Shown here: positions 8,627 to 14,637 of the stretch, piece by piece
Layout of the letters: every line of letters starts with the position of its first letter
Position numbering within the stretch: position 1 is the first letter of the stretch
NCBI GenBank assembly: GCA_964531525.1
Contig: CAZHDF010000082.1
Span: 1-14,637, forward strand
Direction of reading: 5' to 3'
Length of the DNA: 14,637 nt
Source: CAYYWV01 sp964531525
GTDB taxonomy: Bacteria; Pseudomonadota; Alphaproteobacteria; JAAXGF01
The notes under the pieces: model-generated
Databases searched by the model: none
What the model was told of the DNA's origin: nothing
Seen by the model: only the letters and a program-made list of their open reading frames with translations
Made by a program: the position numbers and the translations under genes

Positions 8627-8642
8627 TCCCGCATAAGCGGGA
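8627..8642. repeat. Small hairpin between hemerythrin-like and HAD genes
   Basis: TCCCGC and GCGGGA pair around an ATAA loop. On the minus strand it follows the hemerythrin-like stop codon by a few bases, where it could weakly attenuate transcription into the HAD gene. No T-run follows, so it is not a strong terminator. Confidence 0.35.
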
Positions 8643-8648
8643 AAAGCT

Positions 8649-9224
8649 CTAGGACCGTTCCGCCCGGGCCGTCGGCTGCGAGAGATAGATGACACGGCGC
8701 AGAAGCTCGCGATAGCGGTCGGCCTCCTGTTCGTCGAACAGGGGATCGCGGTTCTCGTCGAACGCGCGGTCGATCTCGATCCAATCCTCGGGCGCGAGGC
8801 TGTCGCGGGCGAGCGGAAAGACCTCCGTCTCCTCCTTGCGCATATGCGCGTGAACGAAGGCGGTGTAGTCCGAGACGATCTTCTCGAACGCTTCCTTGTC
8901 GAAGGGGACCTCGATCGACATCGCCTCGACCGCGGCGCGGAGATCGGCGATCATGCCGGCCTCGCGCGCGTGCTCGTCGCGCAGATCGTCGAGCAGCGCC
9001 TTGGCGTCGGCGTTGCGGCGCTCGAGCGCGGAGAACAGGAACCGCTCTTCCTTCGGGTGGTGGACATGATCGGGGAAGGTCTCGATATAATCGATGGCGG
9101 CGAACAGGAGATCGTAGTCGAGCGCGCCGGTCTCGCGAAAATCCTGCACTTCCGCGTCCAGAACGGCGAGCACCTTGAGCATGTTGGCGTGCTCGCGCCT
9201 TAACGTCTCGATCGCTTTGGCCAT
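8649..9224 (-). CDS. Hemerythrin-like HHE cation-binding domain protein
   Basis: The 191-residue protein is a helical-bundle hemerythrin-type domain. The expected di-iron ligands are present: His12 in REHANML, His56 and Glu60 in HHPKEE, His85 in DEHAREAG, and His127 with Glu131 in HAHMRKEE. Such bacterial proteins bind non-haem iron pairs and are linked to oxygen, nitric oxide or peroxide sensing and iron-sulfur repair. Which of these applies cannot be told here. The C-terminal 45 residues, ending in SQPTARAERS, are charged and lie outside the domain. GGGAG precedes the ATG by about 6 nt. No signal peptide is seen, so it is cytosolic. Confidence 0.9.
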   Translation of the reverse strand: MAKAIETLRREHANMLKVLAVLDAEVQDFRETGALDYDLLFAAIDYIETFPDHVHHPKEERFLFSALERRNADAKALLDDLRDEHAREAGMIADLRAAVEAMSIEVPFDKEAFEKIVSDYTAFVHAHMRKEETEVFPLARDSLAPEDWIEIDRAFDENRDPLFDEQEADRYRELLRRVIYLSQPTARAERS

Positions 9225-9334
9225 GCCGATCTCCCTCGATCCGGTGCCCGCCGGCTAGGGTCGAGCATACGCCTTTCGCCGCCGCCTCGCAGCAGATTCC
9301 TAGCGCGCCCGGCGCGGGCGGGGTAACGCCACGG

Positions 9335-9363
9335 GCGACAAAATGTCAAAAAACGGCTATACT
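9335..9363 (+). promoter_or_regulatory. Candidate sigma70 promoter for the phosphatidyltransferase operon
   Basis: GCGACA (9335-9340, four of six consensus bases) and TATACT (9358-9363, five of six) are separated by exactly 17 nt of locally AT-rich sequence, which stands out from the surrounding GC-rich DNA. It lies about 64 nt before the chosen start codon of the phosphatidyltransferase gene. An open frame that would start at 9343 falls inside it and is therefore unlikely to be translated. Confidence 0.55.
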
Positions 9364-9426
9364 TACTGCTCGATCGCGTCGGTTGCGGAGGGGCGCCGCG
9401 CGCTGGGCGCGGCGCGGAGCGGTCTC

Positions 9427-10062
9427 ATGGCGAACCTCGTCACGCTCGTTCGTCTCGTGCTTCTGTTCGGTCTGGTCGTCGCGGCCTATCGGCTACCGCC
9501 GGCCTGGCAAGCGGCGAACGCGGCTCTAATTCTCGTCATCATGCTACTCGACGCCGTGGACGGCTACGTCGCCCGCGCGCGCGGCGAGGAAACCCTGTTC
9601 GGCGCGGTGTTCGACATCGCCGTCGACCGGGTGGTCGAGAACGTCGTCTGGATTGTCTTCGCCCATCTCGGGCTGGTGCCGGTCTGGGTGGCGATCGTGT
9701 TCGTCGCGCGCGGCTCGGTCGTCGATTCGGTGCGCGCGGTCGCGGTCAATCGGGGCGAGACCCCGTTCGGCATGATGCGATCGAGGCTCGGGCGCTTCCT
9801 GGTCGTCGGGCGGCTCATGCGCGGCAGCTACAATGGCGTGAAGGCGGCGGCGTTCACGGGGATCTTTCTCGCCCGCGCCCTGCCCGCGCTCGCGCCCGAG
9901 CTCTGGATCGAGTGGCAGGCGGCGATCGGGACGATCACGGCCCTGCTGGTCCACGCCTCGGTCGTCATGTGCCTGTTGCGCGGCCTGCCGGTGATCGTCG
10001 AGTTCGCGGTCGTCCGCCGCGACCTGTTCACGCCCCGCCTCGCGCACGAAGCCGCCGAATGA
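9427..10062 (+). CDS. CDP-alcohol phosphatidyltransferase family membrane protein
   Basis: The 211-residue integral membrane protein has the complete CDP-alcohol phosphatidyltransferase signature D-x2-DG-x2-AR-x8-G-x3-D-x3-D (Asp42, Asp45, Gly46, Ala49, Arg50, Gly59, Asp63, Asp67). This is the metal and CDP-diacylglycerol site where the phosphatidyl group moves onto an alcohol. Hydrophobic stretches at about residues 6-20, 32-42, 70-94, 140-154 and 168-192 are consistent with several membrane helices. The ATG at 9427 is preferred over one at 9343 because GGAG lies 7 nt upstream, and because the earlier start lacks a ribosome site and lies in the candidate promoter. Its stop overlaps the next start (ATGA). 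The acceptor alcohol (glycerol phosphate, inositol phosphate or other) is undetermined. The neighbouring phosphatase hints that the direct product still carries a terminal phosphate. Confidence 0.88.
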   Translation: MANLVTLVRLVLLFGLVVAAYRLPPAWQAANAALILVIMLLDAVDGYVARARGEETLFGAVFDIAVDRVVENVVWIVFAHLGLVPVWVAIVFVARGSVVDSVRAVAVNRGETPFGMMRSRLGRFLVVGRLMRGSYNGVKAAAFTGIFLARALPALAPELWIEWQAAIGTITALLVHASVVMCLLRGLPVIVEFAVVRRDLFTPRLAHEAAE

Positions 10063-10703
10063 GCGGGGCGCTGGTCGACGTCGACGGAACGCTGATCGCG
10101 CCCCCCAGCACCGAAATCCGATTCGCCGCCCATCTCGTTCGCGCGCGCCGCCTGGGGCCGCGCCAAGCGGCGCGCGTGGCGCTGTTTCTCGCCCGCTGGG
10201 GACCGCGCTACGGGCCGCGCGTGTTCAAGAAGAACAAGGCCTATCTCGACGGCTTGCCCGTGGACGCGATCACCGAGATCGCCGAAGAGTTCCTGCGCGA
10301 CGAGATCGCGCCCCGCCTGCGCGCGAGCGTCCTGCGCCGGCTGGAGGCCCATCGCGTCGCCGGCGAAGGGATCGCGCTGGTGACCGGCGCGCCCGATTTC
10401 ATCGCCCGCGCGCTCGCTCCCCATGTCGGGGCGACGGCTTGGGCGGCGACCGAATGCGCGCGGAGCAATGGGGTGTTCACCGACGCCCCGCCGCTCGCCC
10501 ATCCCTTCGGGGCCGAGAAGATCGTCCATGCCCGCCGCCTTTGCACGCGGCTCGGCTGGACGCTCGACGACTGCGCGGCCTATGGCGATTCGGCGCATGA
10601 CGCGGCGTTGTTGGCGCGCGTCGCGCGGCCGGTCGCCGTCCATCCCGACCGCGCGCTGGCCCGCATCGCCGAGGCGCGCGGCTGGGACGTGATCGCCGAT
10701 TGA
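10059..10703 (+). CDS. HAD-IB family phosphatase
   Basis: The 214-residue protein has HAD motif I VDVDGTL (Asp7 nucleophile, Asp9 acid/base), motif II VTGAPD (Thr109), motif III Lys154 in GAEKIVHARR and motif IV YGDSAHD (Asp177, Asp181). A helical C1 cap falls between motifs I and II. This is the subfamily of phosphoserine phosphatase and of the phosphatidylglycerophosphatase PgpC. The start is the ATG overlapping the stop of the phosphatidyltransferase gene, which implies translational coupling. The pair suggests a synthase followed by removal of a terminal phosphate from a phospholipid head group. This is a context inference; phosphoserine or another small phosphate remains possible. No membrane helix is predicted by eye. 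Confidence 0.85.
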   Translation: MSGALVDVDGTLIAPPSTEIRFAAHLVRARRLGPRQAARVALFLARWGPRYGPRVFKKNKAYLDGLPVDAITEIAEEFLRDEIAPRLRASVLRRLEAHRVAGEGIALVTGAPDFIARALAPHVGATAWAATECARSNGVFTDAPPLAHPFGAEKIVHARRLCTRLGWTLDDCAAYGDSAHDAALLARVARPVAVHPDRALARIAEARGWDVIAD

Positions 10704-10792
10704 CGCGCCGCGCGCGCGGGATCGGCGGAGCGATGGAAACCGGCGCCGAAAACGATACAATCGCGCCGCATTCACCGGCGGCGGGAGGAGAC

Positions 10793-11785
10793 ATGGACCG
10801 ACCGTATCTTCTGTTCCTGGGCGACGCCCATGACGAGCTCGCGGCCAAGGCGGCGCGCGGGATCGTCGAATGGCGGCCCGAGGGGTGCCTGGGCCAGCTT
10901 AGGCTCGACGGCTGCCGCGCGAGCTTGGGCCTGCCCGACCTCACGGTCGCCGAGGCGGCCGCGCGCGGCGCGCGCACCATGGTTATCGGGGTCGCCAATG
11001 CGGGCGGCTTCATCCCCGAGACCTGGATCGAGACCATCGTCGCCGCGCTCGACGCGGGGCTCGACGTCGCCGCCGGGATGCACACCCGGCTCGCCGATAT
11101 CGCCCCGATCGCCGAGGCCGCGCGGCGCGGCCGCCGGGCGCTGTTCGATCTTCGCCATCCGACGCGCGAATTCAAGGTCGGCACCGGCGCGCCGCGCGCC
11201 GGCAAGCGCCTGCTGACCGTCGGCACCGACTGCTCCTGCGGCAAGATGTACGCGGCGCTCGCGATCGAGCGCGAGATGCGCGCGCGCGGCATGAACGCCG
11301 AGTTCCGCGCCACCGGGCAAAGCGGCATCATGATCGCCGGCGACGGGATCTCGGTCGACGCGGTGGTCGCCGATTTCATTTCGGGCGCGGTCGAATGGCT
11401 GACCCCGGCCAACGATCCCGGCCATTGGGACGTGATCGAGGGCCAGGGCTCGCTGTTCCATCCCTCCTTCGCGGGCGTCAGCCTCGGGCTTCTCCACGGC
11501 GCGCAGCCGGACGTACTGATCATGTGCCACGAGCCGACGCGCCGCCACATGCGCGGCTTGCCCGACCGCGCGCTTCCCGGGCTCGGCGAATGCATCGCCG
11601 CGAACGAGGCCGCCGCGCGCCTGACCAACCCGGCGGCGCGGGTCGTCGGCATCGCGCTCAACACCGCCGGGCTCGACGACGACGCGCGCGCCCGCGCCAT
11701 CGCCGCGACCGCGGACGAGACCGGCCTTCCCTGCGCCGATCCGGTCGCGACCGGCGTCGGCCCCCTCGTGGACGCGCTTTCGTGA
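10793..11785 (+). CDS. dgcN: D-glutamate N-acetyltransferase DgcN (DUF1611 family)
   Basis: The 330-residue protein matches the DUF1611 family, whose characterised member DgcN acetylates D-glutamate. The N-terminal Rossmann-like domain (about 1-125) includes MVIGVANAGGFIP and the DLRHPTREFKVGTG linker. The C-terminal domain has a P-loop-like GTDCSCGK (144-151), then ATGQSGIMIAG and EGQGSLFHPSFAGVSLGLLHG-type conserved segments. The ATG at 10793 is chosen because GGAGGAG lies immediately upstream and it gives the usual family length. Earlier in-frame TTG (10700) and ATG (10733) codons would add non-conserved residues. A TACAAT hexamer at 10756-10761 could be part of its own promoter, but its -35 is poor. 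The stop overlaps the dgcA start (GTGA). The pairing with the racemase is strong support for the call. Confidence 0.85.
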   Translation: MDRPYLLFLGDAHDELAAKAARGIVEWRPEGCLGQLRLDGCRASLGLPDLTVAEAAARGARTMVIGVANAGGFIPETWIETIVAALDAGLDVAAGMHTRLADIAPIAEAARRGRRALFDLRHPTREFKVGTGAPRAGKRLLTVGTDCSCGKMYAALAIEREMRARGMNAEFRATGQSGIMIAGDGISVDAVVADFISGAVEWLTPANDPGHWDVIEGQGSLFHPSFAGVSLGLLHGAQPDVLIMCHEPTRRHMRGLPDRALPGLGECIAANEAAARLTNPAARVVGIALNTAGLDDDARARAIAATADETGLPCADPVATGVGPLVDALS

Positions 11786-12780
11786 GCGCGCGCCGCCTTC
11801 GGGTCGCGGCCGAGTCCTGGCCGATCGCGGGCCGCTTCACGATCTCGCGCGGCAGCAAGACCGCCGCCGAGGTGGTGGTCGCCACGATCGAGGGGACGGG
11901 CGAGGAGGCGGGCACGGTCGGGCGGGGCGAATGCGTGCCCTACGCGCGCTACGGCGAGAGCGTCGCCGATGTGGTGGCGCGCATCGAGGGGCTCGCCGAC
12001 GCCATCGCCGATGGCCTCGACCGCGCGGGCCTCGCCGAGGCCCTGCCCCCGGGCGCGGCGCGCAACGCGCTCGACTGCGCGCTCTGGGACCTGGAAGCCA
12101 AGCTGACCGGCGTCCCGGCGTGGCGCCGCGCCGGGCTCGATGCGCCGCCGGCGCTGGTGACCGCCTATACGCTGAGCCTGGATACGCCCGAGGCCATGGC
12201 CGCGGCGGCGCGCGCCAACGCCGATCGCCCGCTTCTCAAGGTCAAGCTCGGCGCCGAGGGCGTGATCGAGCGGGTGAGCGCGATCCACGCGGCGGCGCCC
12301 GGGGCCGAGATCATCGTCGACGCGAACGAGGCCTGGACCCCCGACCTGCTCGCCGCGCTCGCGCCCCGGCTCGATGCCTTGCGTGTCGCGATGATCGAGC
12401 AGCCGCTGCCCGCGGGCGAGGACGCGGCGCTCGACGGGCTGGCGCGGCCGGTCCCTCTTTGCGCCGACGAGTCCTGCCACGACACGGCGACCCTGGGGGC
12501 GCTTCGCGGGCGCTATGATCTGGTGAATATCAAGCTCGACAAGACCGGCGGCCTGAGCGAGGCGCTGCGGCTCGCCGAGGCGGCGCGGGCGGCGGGCTTC
12601 GCCGTCATGGTCGGCTGCATGATCGGCACCTCGCTCGCCATGGCGCCGGCCATGCTGGTCGCCGCCCGGGCGCGCTTCGTCGATCTCGACGGGCCGCTGC
12701 TGCTCGCCCGCGATCGCGCGCCGGGCCTGAACTATCGCGGCAGCGCGATCGACCCGCCGCCGCCGGAGCTTTGGGGTTGA
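11782..12780 (+). CDS. dgcA: N-acetyl-D-glutamate racemase DgcA (enolase superfamily, dipeptide-epimerase-like)
   Basis: The 332-residue product is an enolase-superfamily protein of the muconate-lactonising/dipeptide-epimerase group. Visible catalytic elements are LLKVKLG (Lys153 and Lys155, the KxK pair), the metal ligands Asp180 (IIVDANEAW), Glu206 (MIEQPLP) and Asp229 (CADESC), and NIKLDKTGG (Lys251/Lys254) for the opposite-face base. An N-terminal capping domain fills residues 1-125. The start is GTG, overlapping the dgcN stop by 4 nt. A much longer open frame extends upstream but lies inside dgcN. Proteins of this group were formerly called L-Ala-D/L-Glu epimerases. Next to dgcN the likelier reaction is N-acetyl-D-glutamate to N-acetyl-L-glutamate, which could then be deacetylated to L-glutamate. 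The deacetylase is not in the window. An Ala-Glu dipeptide epimerase remains the main alternative. Confidence 0.85.
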   Translation: MSARRLRVAAESWPIAGRFTISRGSKTAAEVVVATIEGTGEEAGTVGRGECVPYARYGESVADVVARIEGLADAIADGLDRAGLAEALPPGAARNALDCALWDLEAKLTGVPAWRRAGLDAPPALVTAYTLSLDTPEAMAAAARANADRPLLKVKLGAEGVIERVSAIHAAAPGAEIIVDANEAWTPDLLAALAPRLDALRVAMIEQPLPAGEDAALDGLARPVPLCADESCHDTATLGALRGRYDLVNIKLDKTGGLSEALRLAEAARAAGFAVMVGCMIGTSLAMAPAMLVAARARFVDLDGPLLLARDRAPGLNYRGSAIDPPPPELWG

Positions 12781-12808
12781 CGGCCGCCGGCGCGGGATCG
12801 GCCCCAAA

Positions 12809-12850
12809 CGGATCGGCGCGAACGAACCGGCCCGAAGCGGATCGGCGCGA
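12809..12850. repeat. Short direct repeat (period 29 nt)
   Basis: CGGATCGGCGCGA occurs at 12809-12821 and again at 12838-12850. A degenerate third copy, GGGATCGGC, begins near 12794. It sits in the 213-nt gap between dgcA and msrB. Nothing else is recognised in the left half of this gap. Confidence 0.5.
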
Positions 12851-12883
12851 GCCTGCCCTTACCCGGTCGGAAACCCGCGTTTC

Positions 12884-12911
12884 TTGCAATGTTGCAATGC
12901 AATATTTTTTC
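12884..12911 (+). promoter_or_regulatory. AT-rich island with TTGCAATG repeats upstream of msrB
   Basis: Two adjacent copies of TTGCAATG (12884-12891 and 12892-12899) run into CAATATTTTTT. TTGCAATGCAA at 12892-12902 is a perfect odd palindrome. The segment is far more AT-rich than its surroundings and lies about 85-110 nt before the msrB start, a typical location for promoter and operator elements. No confident -35/-10 pair could be fixed, so the role is inferred. Confidence 0.4.
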
Positions 12912-12993
12912 ATGCGCGACCTTGTCGCGAGCGAAAGACGTACTACGTTGTCGGCTGTCCGATGCGACGTCGGGTGGATCACGGGAGCTCGCC

Positions 12994-13446
12994 ATGACAG
13001 ACAAGGTCCGGAAGTCGGAGGCGGAGTGGTTGGCCTCATTGACCCAGACCCAGTTCTACATCACGCGTCGCCGGGGGACCGAGCCTCCGTTCAGCGGCGC
13101 CTACCACGCCACCAAGACGCCCGGCACCTATCATTGCGTCTGCTGCGGGCAGCCCCTGTTCGAAAGCACGACGAAATTCGATTCGGGTAGCGGCTGGCCG
13201 AGCTTCACCGCGCCCATCGCCGACGAGGTCGTCTCCACGACGGTCGACGAAAGCCTCGGGATGACACGGACCGAGGTGCAATGCAGCCGTTGCGACGCCC
13301 ATCTCGGCCATGTCTTTCCCGACGGCCCGGCCCCGGCGAGAACGCGCTATTGCATCAACTCCGCCGCGCTCAGGCTCGAGCCCGCCAAAGCCGCGGGCGA
13401 CCAATCCTCGAACCCGGACAAGCGGGCGCGCGACGCCGGCGACTGA
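12994..13446 (+). CDS. msrB: Peptide-methionine (R)-S-oxide reductase MsrB
   Basis: The 150-residue protein repairs the R-epimer of methionine sulfoxide in proteins. It has the zinc-binding pairs Cys48/Cys51 (HCVCCG) and Cys97/Cys100 (QCSRCDAHLGHVF), the substrate loop SGSGWPSF, and the catalytic Cys120 in RYCINSAAL. No signal peptide precedes it, so it should act in the cytoplasm, recycled by thioredoxin. The ATG at 12994 has GGGAG 8 nt upstream and gives the normal family length. An in-frame ATG at 12889 would add 35 unrelated residues running through the AT-rich putative promoter. The C-terminal 20 residues after the domain are polar and probably disordered. Downstream lies the large palindromic element. 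Confidence 0.95.
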   Translation: MTDKVRKSEAEWLASLTQTQFYITRRRGTEPPFSGAYHATKTPGTYHCVCCGQPLFESTTKFDSGSGWPSFTAPIADEVVSTTVDESLGMTRTEVQCSRCDAHLGHVFPDGPAPARTRYCINSAALRLEPAKAAGDQSSNPDKRARDAGD

Positions 13447-13497
13447 TTCTTCCCCTGGTCCGATCCCCTGATCCCGCGGCGTGGGCCGGTGCAGATT

Positions 13498-13681
13498 TAG
13501 AGCGGGTTGATTTTAGGCCGGCGCGTCATTTCCTTGAACCGGATCGGCGCATCCCGCGCCCCCCGCTTCGCACCCCCACCCAACCCTCCCCCCTCGAGGG
13601 GGAGGGTTGGGTGGGGGTGGGGTGCGCGCGCGAACCGGGGATACGGGAAGCGCCGATTCCATCGAAAGACATCGGACTCTA
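13498..13681. repeat. Mosaic palindromic intergenic element, about 184 bp, with central GC hairpin
   Basis: The 252-nt gap between convergent msrB and the permease gene is mostly this element. It begins with TAGAG (13498) and ends with CTCTA (13677-13681). Within it, ATCGGCGC (13543-13550) pairs with GCGCCGAT (13650-13657). A long hairpin at 13571-13619 pairs arms of 25 and 24 nt around a CTCGAG centre, with a single bulged C. The hairpin centre is within about 6 nt of the midpoint of the outer ends. This resembles dispersed imperfect palindromes (REP/RIME-like) known in Alphaproteobacteria. It could also end both converging transcripts, although there is no T-run. Copy number cannot be known from one window. 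Confidence 0.65.
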
Positions 13682-13698
13682 GGCTCGGCGTCCCGCCG

Positions 13699-14526
13699 TC
13701 AGCGGTCGCCGCCCGCGCCGTGCTCGGCACCTCGGGTCAGGTAGTGCGCGGCGAGGATCGGCACGAAGGTCACCGCGATCACGAACACCGCGACCACGTT
13801 GGTCACCGGGCGCGCGCGCGGGCGCACCAGCTCGGTCAGCATCCAGATCGGCAGCGTCGTCTGCTGGCCCGCCGTGAAGGTGGTGACGATCACCTCGTCG
13901 AAGGACAGCGCGAACGCCAGCATCCCGCCCGCCAGCAACGCGGTCGCGATATTGGGCAGCACGATGTGGCGAAAGGTCTGGAAGGCGTTGGCGCCGAGGT
14001 CCATCGACGCCTCGATCTGCGAATAGGCCGTGCGGCGAAAGCGCGCGAGCACGTTGTTGTAGACCACGACCACGCTGAACGTCGCGTGGCCGATCACGAT
14101 GGTCCAGAAGCTGAACGGAATGCCGCCCAGGTTGAACGCCGCGCGCAGCGAAATGCCGGTGATGATGCCGGGAAGCGCGATCGGCAGGATGATGAGCAGC
14201 GAAACCGCCTCGCGTCCGAAGAAGCGCGTCCGGTAGACCGCCGCCGCGGCGAGCGTGCCGAGGACGATCGCCGCCCCCGTGGCGGTGAAGGCGACCCGGA
14301 CCGAAAGCCCGAGCGCCGCCCAGATATCCTCGCGCCCCCAGGCGACGACGAACCATTTGGTCGTGAAGCCCGGCAGTGGAAAGCTGAAGCTCTTGTCGTC
14401 GGTGTTGAAGGCGTAAAGGATGATCAGCGCGAGCGGCACATGCAGGAACAGAATCCCGCCGAGCGCCGCGAGCCGCAGTCCGAGCGGCGCGCGCCGCCGA
14501 TCGCTCGCCCCGCTAGAGCGTTTCAT
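13699..14526 (-). CDS. ABC transporter permease, PotC-like (spermidine/putrescine or related substrate)
   Basis: The 275-residue inner-membrane protein has about six hydrophobic helices and the permease EAA loop: EASMDLGANAFQTFRHIVLP (about residues 166-185), the contact site for the ATPase subunit. The first helix (GGILFLHVPLALIILYAFN) with following residues FSFPLPGFTTKWF is characteristic of PotC, the second permease of polyamine-type importers. Substrate could be polyamines, another amine or an organic acid; the sequence does not decide. Partner subunits should lie beyond the right edge. The ATG at 14526 lacks a recognisable ribosome site and sits against a long inverted repeat. The frame stays open 37 codons further to the window edge, but without ATG, GTG or TTG, so this start is the best available. 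Confidence 0.87.
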   Translation of the reverse strand: MKRSSGASDRRRAPLGLRLAALGGILFLHVPLALIILYAFNTDDKSFSFPLPGFTTKWFVVAWGREDIWAALGLSVRVAFTATGAAIVLGTLAAAAVYRTRFFGREAVSLLIILPIALPGIITGISLRAAFNLGGIPFSFWTIVIGHATFSVVVVYNNVLARFRRTAYSQIEASMDLGANAFQTFRHIVLPNIATALLAGGMLAFALSFDEVIVTTFTAGQQTTLPIWMLTELVRPRARPVTNVVAVFVIAVTFVPILAAHYLTRGAEHGAGGDR

Positions 14527-14535
14527 GTCTTGACG

Positions 14536-14613
14536 GCACCGGCCCGCGCCGCCGCCCGGCCACCCATAGCGTACGATCCCGTTGGGTGGCCGGGCGGGGG
14601 AGCGGGCCGGTGC
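14536..14613. repeat. Large inverted repeat (31-bp arms, 16-nt loop) upstream of permease
   Basis: Bases 14536-14566 pair with 14583-14613 at 29 of 31 positions, around a 16-nt loop containing CGTACG. It is 9 nt from the permease start codon. No T-run follows on either strand. The arms share little sequence with the other palindromes in the window, so it represents a separate repeat family or a local regulatory hairpin. The flanking CTAGAGCG inside the first permease codons resembles the TAGAGCGG left end of the 13498 element. Confidence 0.75.
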
Positions 14614-14637
14614 GATCCCATGTAAGAGGAAAAGACT

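Noticed and set aside
10477..12807. Long minus-strand open frame of about 776 codons
   Set aside because: It is antisense to the HAD-IB, dgcN and dgcA genes, which have clear catalytic motifs on the plus strand.
12794..12850. CRISPR-like array
   Set aside because: Only two good copies of a 13-nt unit and one degenerate copy are present, with no uniform repeats or cas genes nearby.
12889..12993. Upstream extension of MsrB by 35 residues
   Set aside because: It lacks a ribosome site, runs through the AT-rich putative promoter and is not part of the MsrB fold.
13571..13619. Classical rho-independent terminator
   Set aside because: The hairpin is very strong but neither side is followed by a T-run, and it is embedded in a larger symmetric element. 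It is recorded as a repeat instead.
13507..14625. Plus-strand open frame covering the permease region
   Set aside because: It is antisense to a clear ABC permease and includes both palindromic elements. No domain was recognised.

Overview
The window is very GC-rich, densely packed chromosomal DNA. Codons end mostly in G or C, and several genes are joined by 4-nt ATGA or GTGA overlaps. Gene content (a CoxM/XdhA-type molybdenum hydroxylase, a 6-hydroxynicotinate-reductase-like protein, DgcN/DgcA, a DUF3179 protein) and long GC-rich palindromic intergenic elements suggest an alphaproteobacterium, perhaps of the Rhodospirillales. The taxonomy is inferred from content only. I see no rRNA, tRNA, transposase, integrase or CRISPR array.

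Region A (about 1-6650, all genes on the minus strand) reads in transcription order: a MarR-family regulator, an FAD subunit, a fused [2Fe-2S]/molybdopterin hydroxylase subunit, a 6-hydroxynicotinate-reductase-like iron-sulfur protein, and then, after 145 nt, a glutathione S-transferase. The three enzyme genes overlap and must be one operon. The regulator promoter and the operon promoter carry the same 18-nt operator-like site (14 of 18 identical) beside a TTGACA -35 element. This looks like a self-contained, autoregulated module that hydroxylates and then reductively dearomatises an N-heteroaromatic compound (nicotinate-like; substrate inferred).

Region B (6750-9224) holds a secreted or periplasmic DUF3179 protein on the plus strand. 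Converging on it from the minus strand are a HAD-IIA phosphatase and a hemerythrin-domain protein.

Region C (9335-13446, plus strand) starts at a plausible sigma70 promoter. A CDP-alcohol phosphatidyltransferase and a HAD-IB phosphatase overlap by ATGA and could make a phosphorylated phospholipid and then dephosphorylate it. They are followed by dgcN and dgcA (GTGA overlap), the two dedicated enzymes of an N-acetyl-D-glutamate route for D-glutamate use, and then by msrB, a methionine-R-sulfoxide reductase.

Region D (13447-14637) holds a palindromic mosaic element of about 184 bp with TAGAG/CTCTA ends, then a PotC-type ABC transporter permease on the minus strand. A second large inverted repeat (31-bp arms) sits directly upstream of the permease start. 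Together with the hairpin at the left edge, the window shows three different families of long imperfect palindromes between genes.
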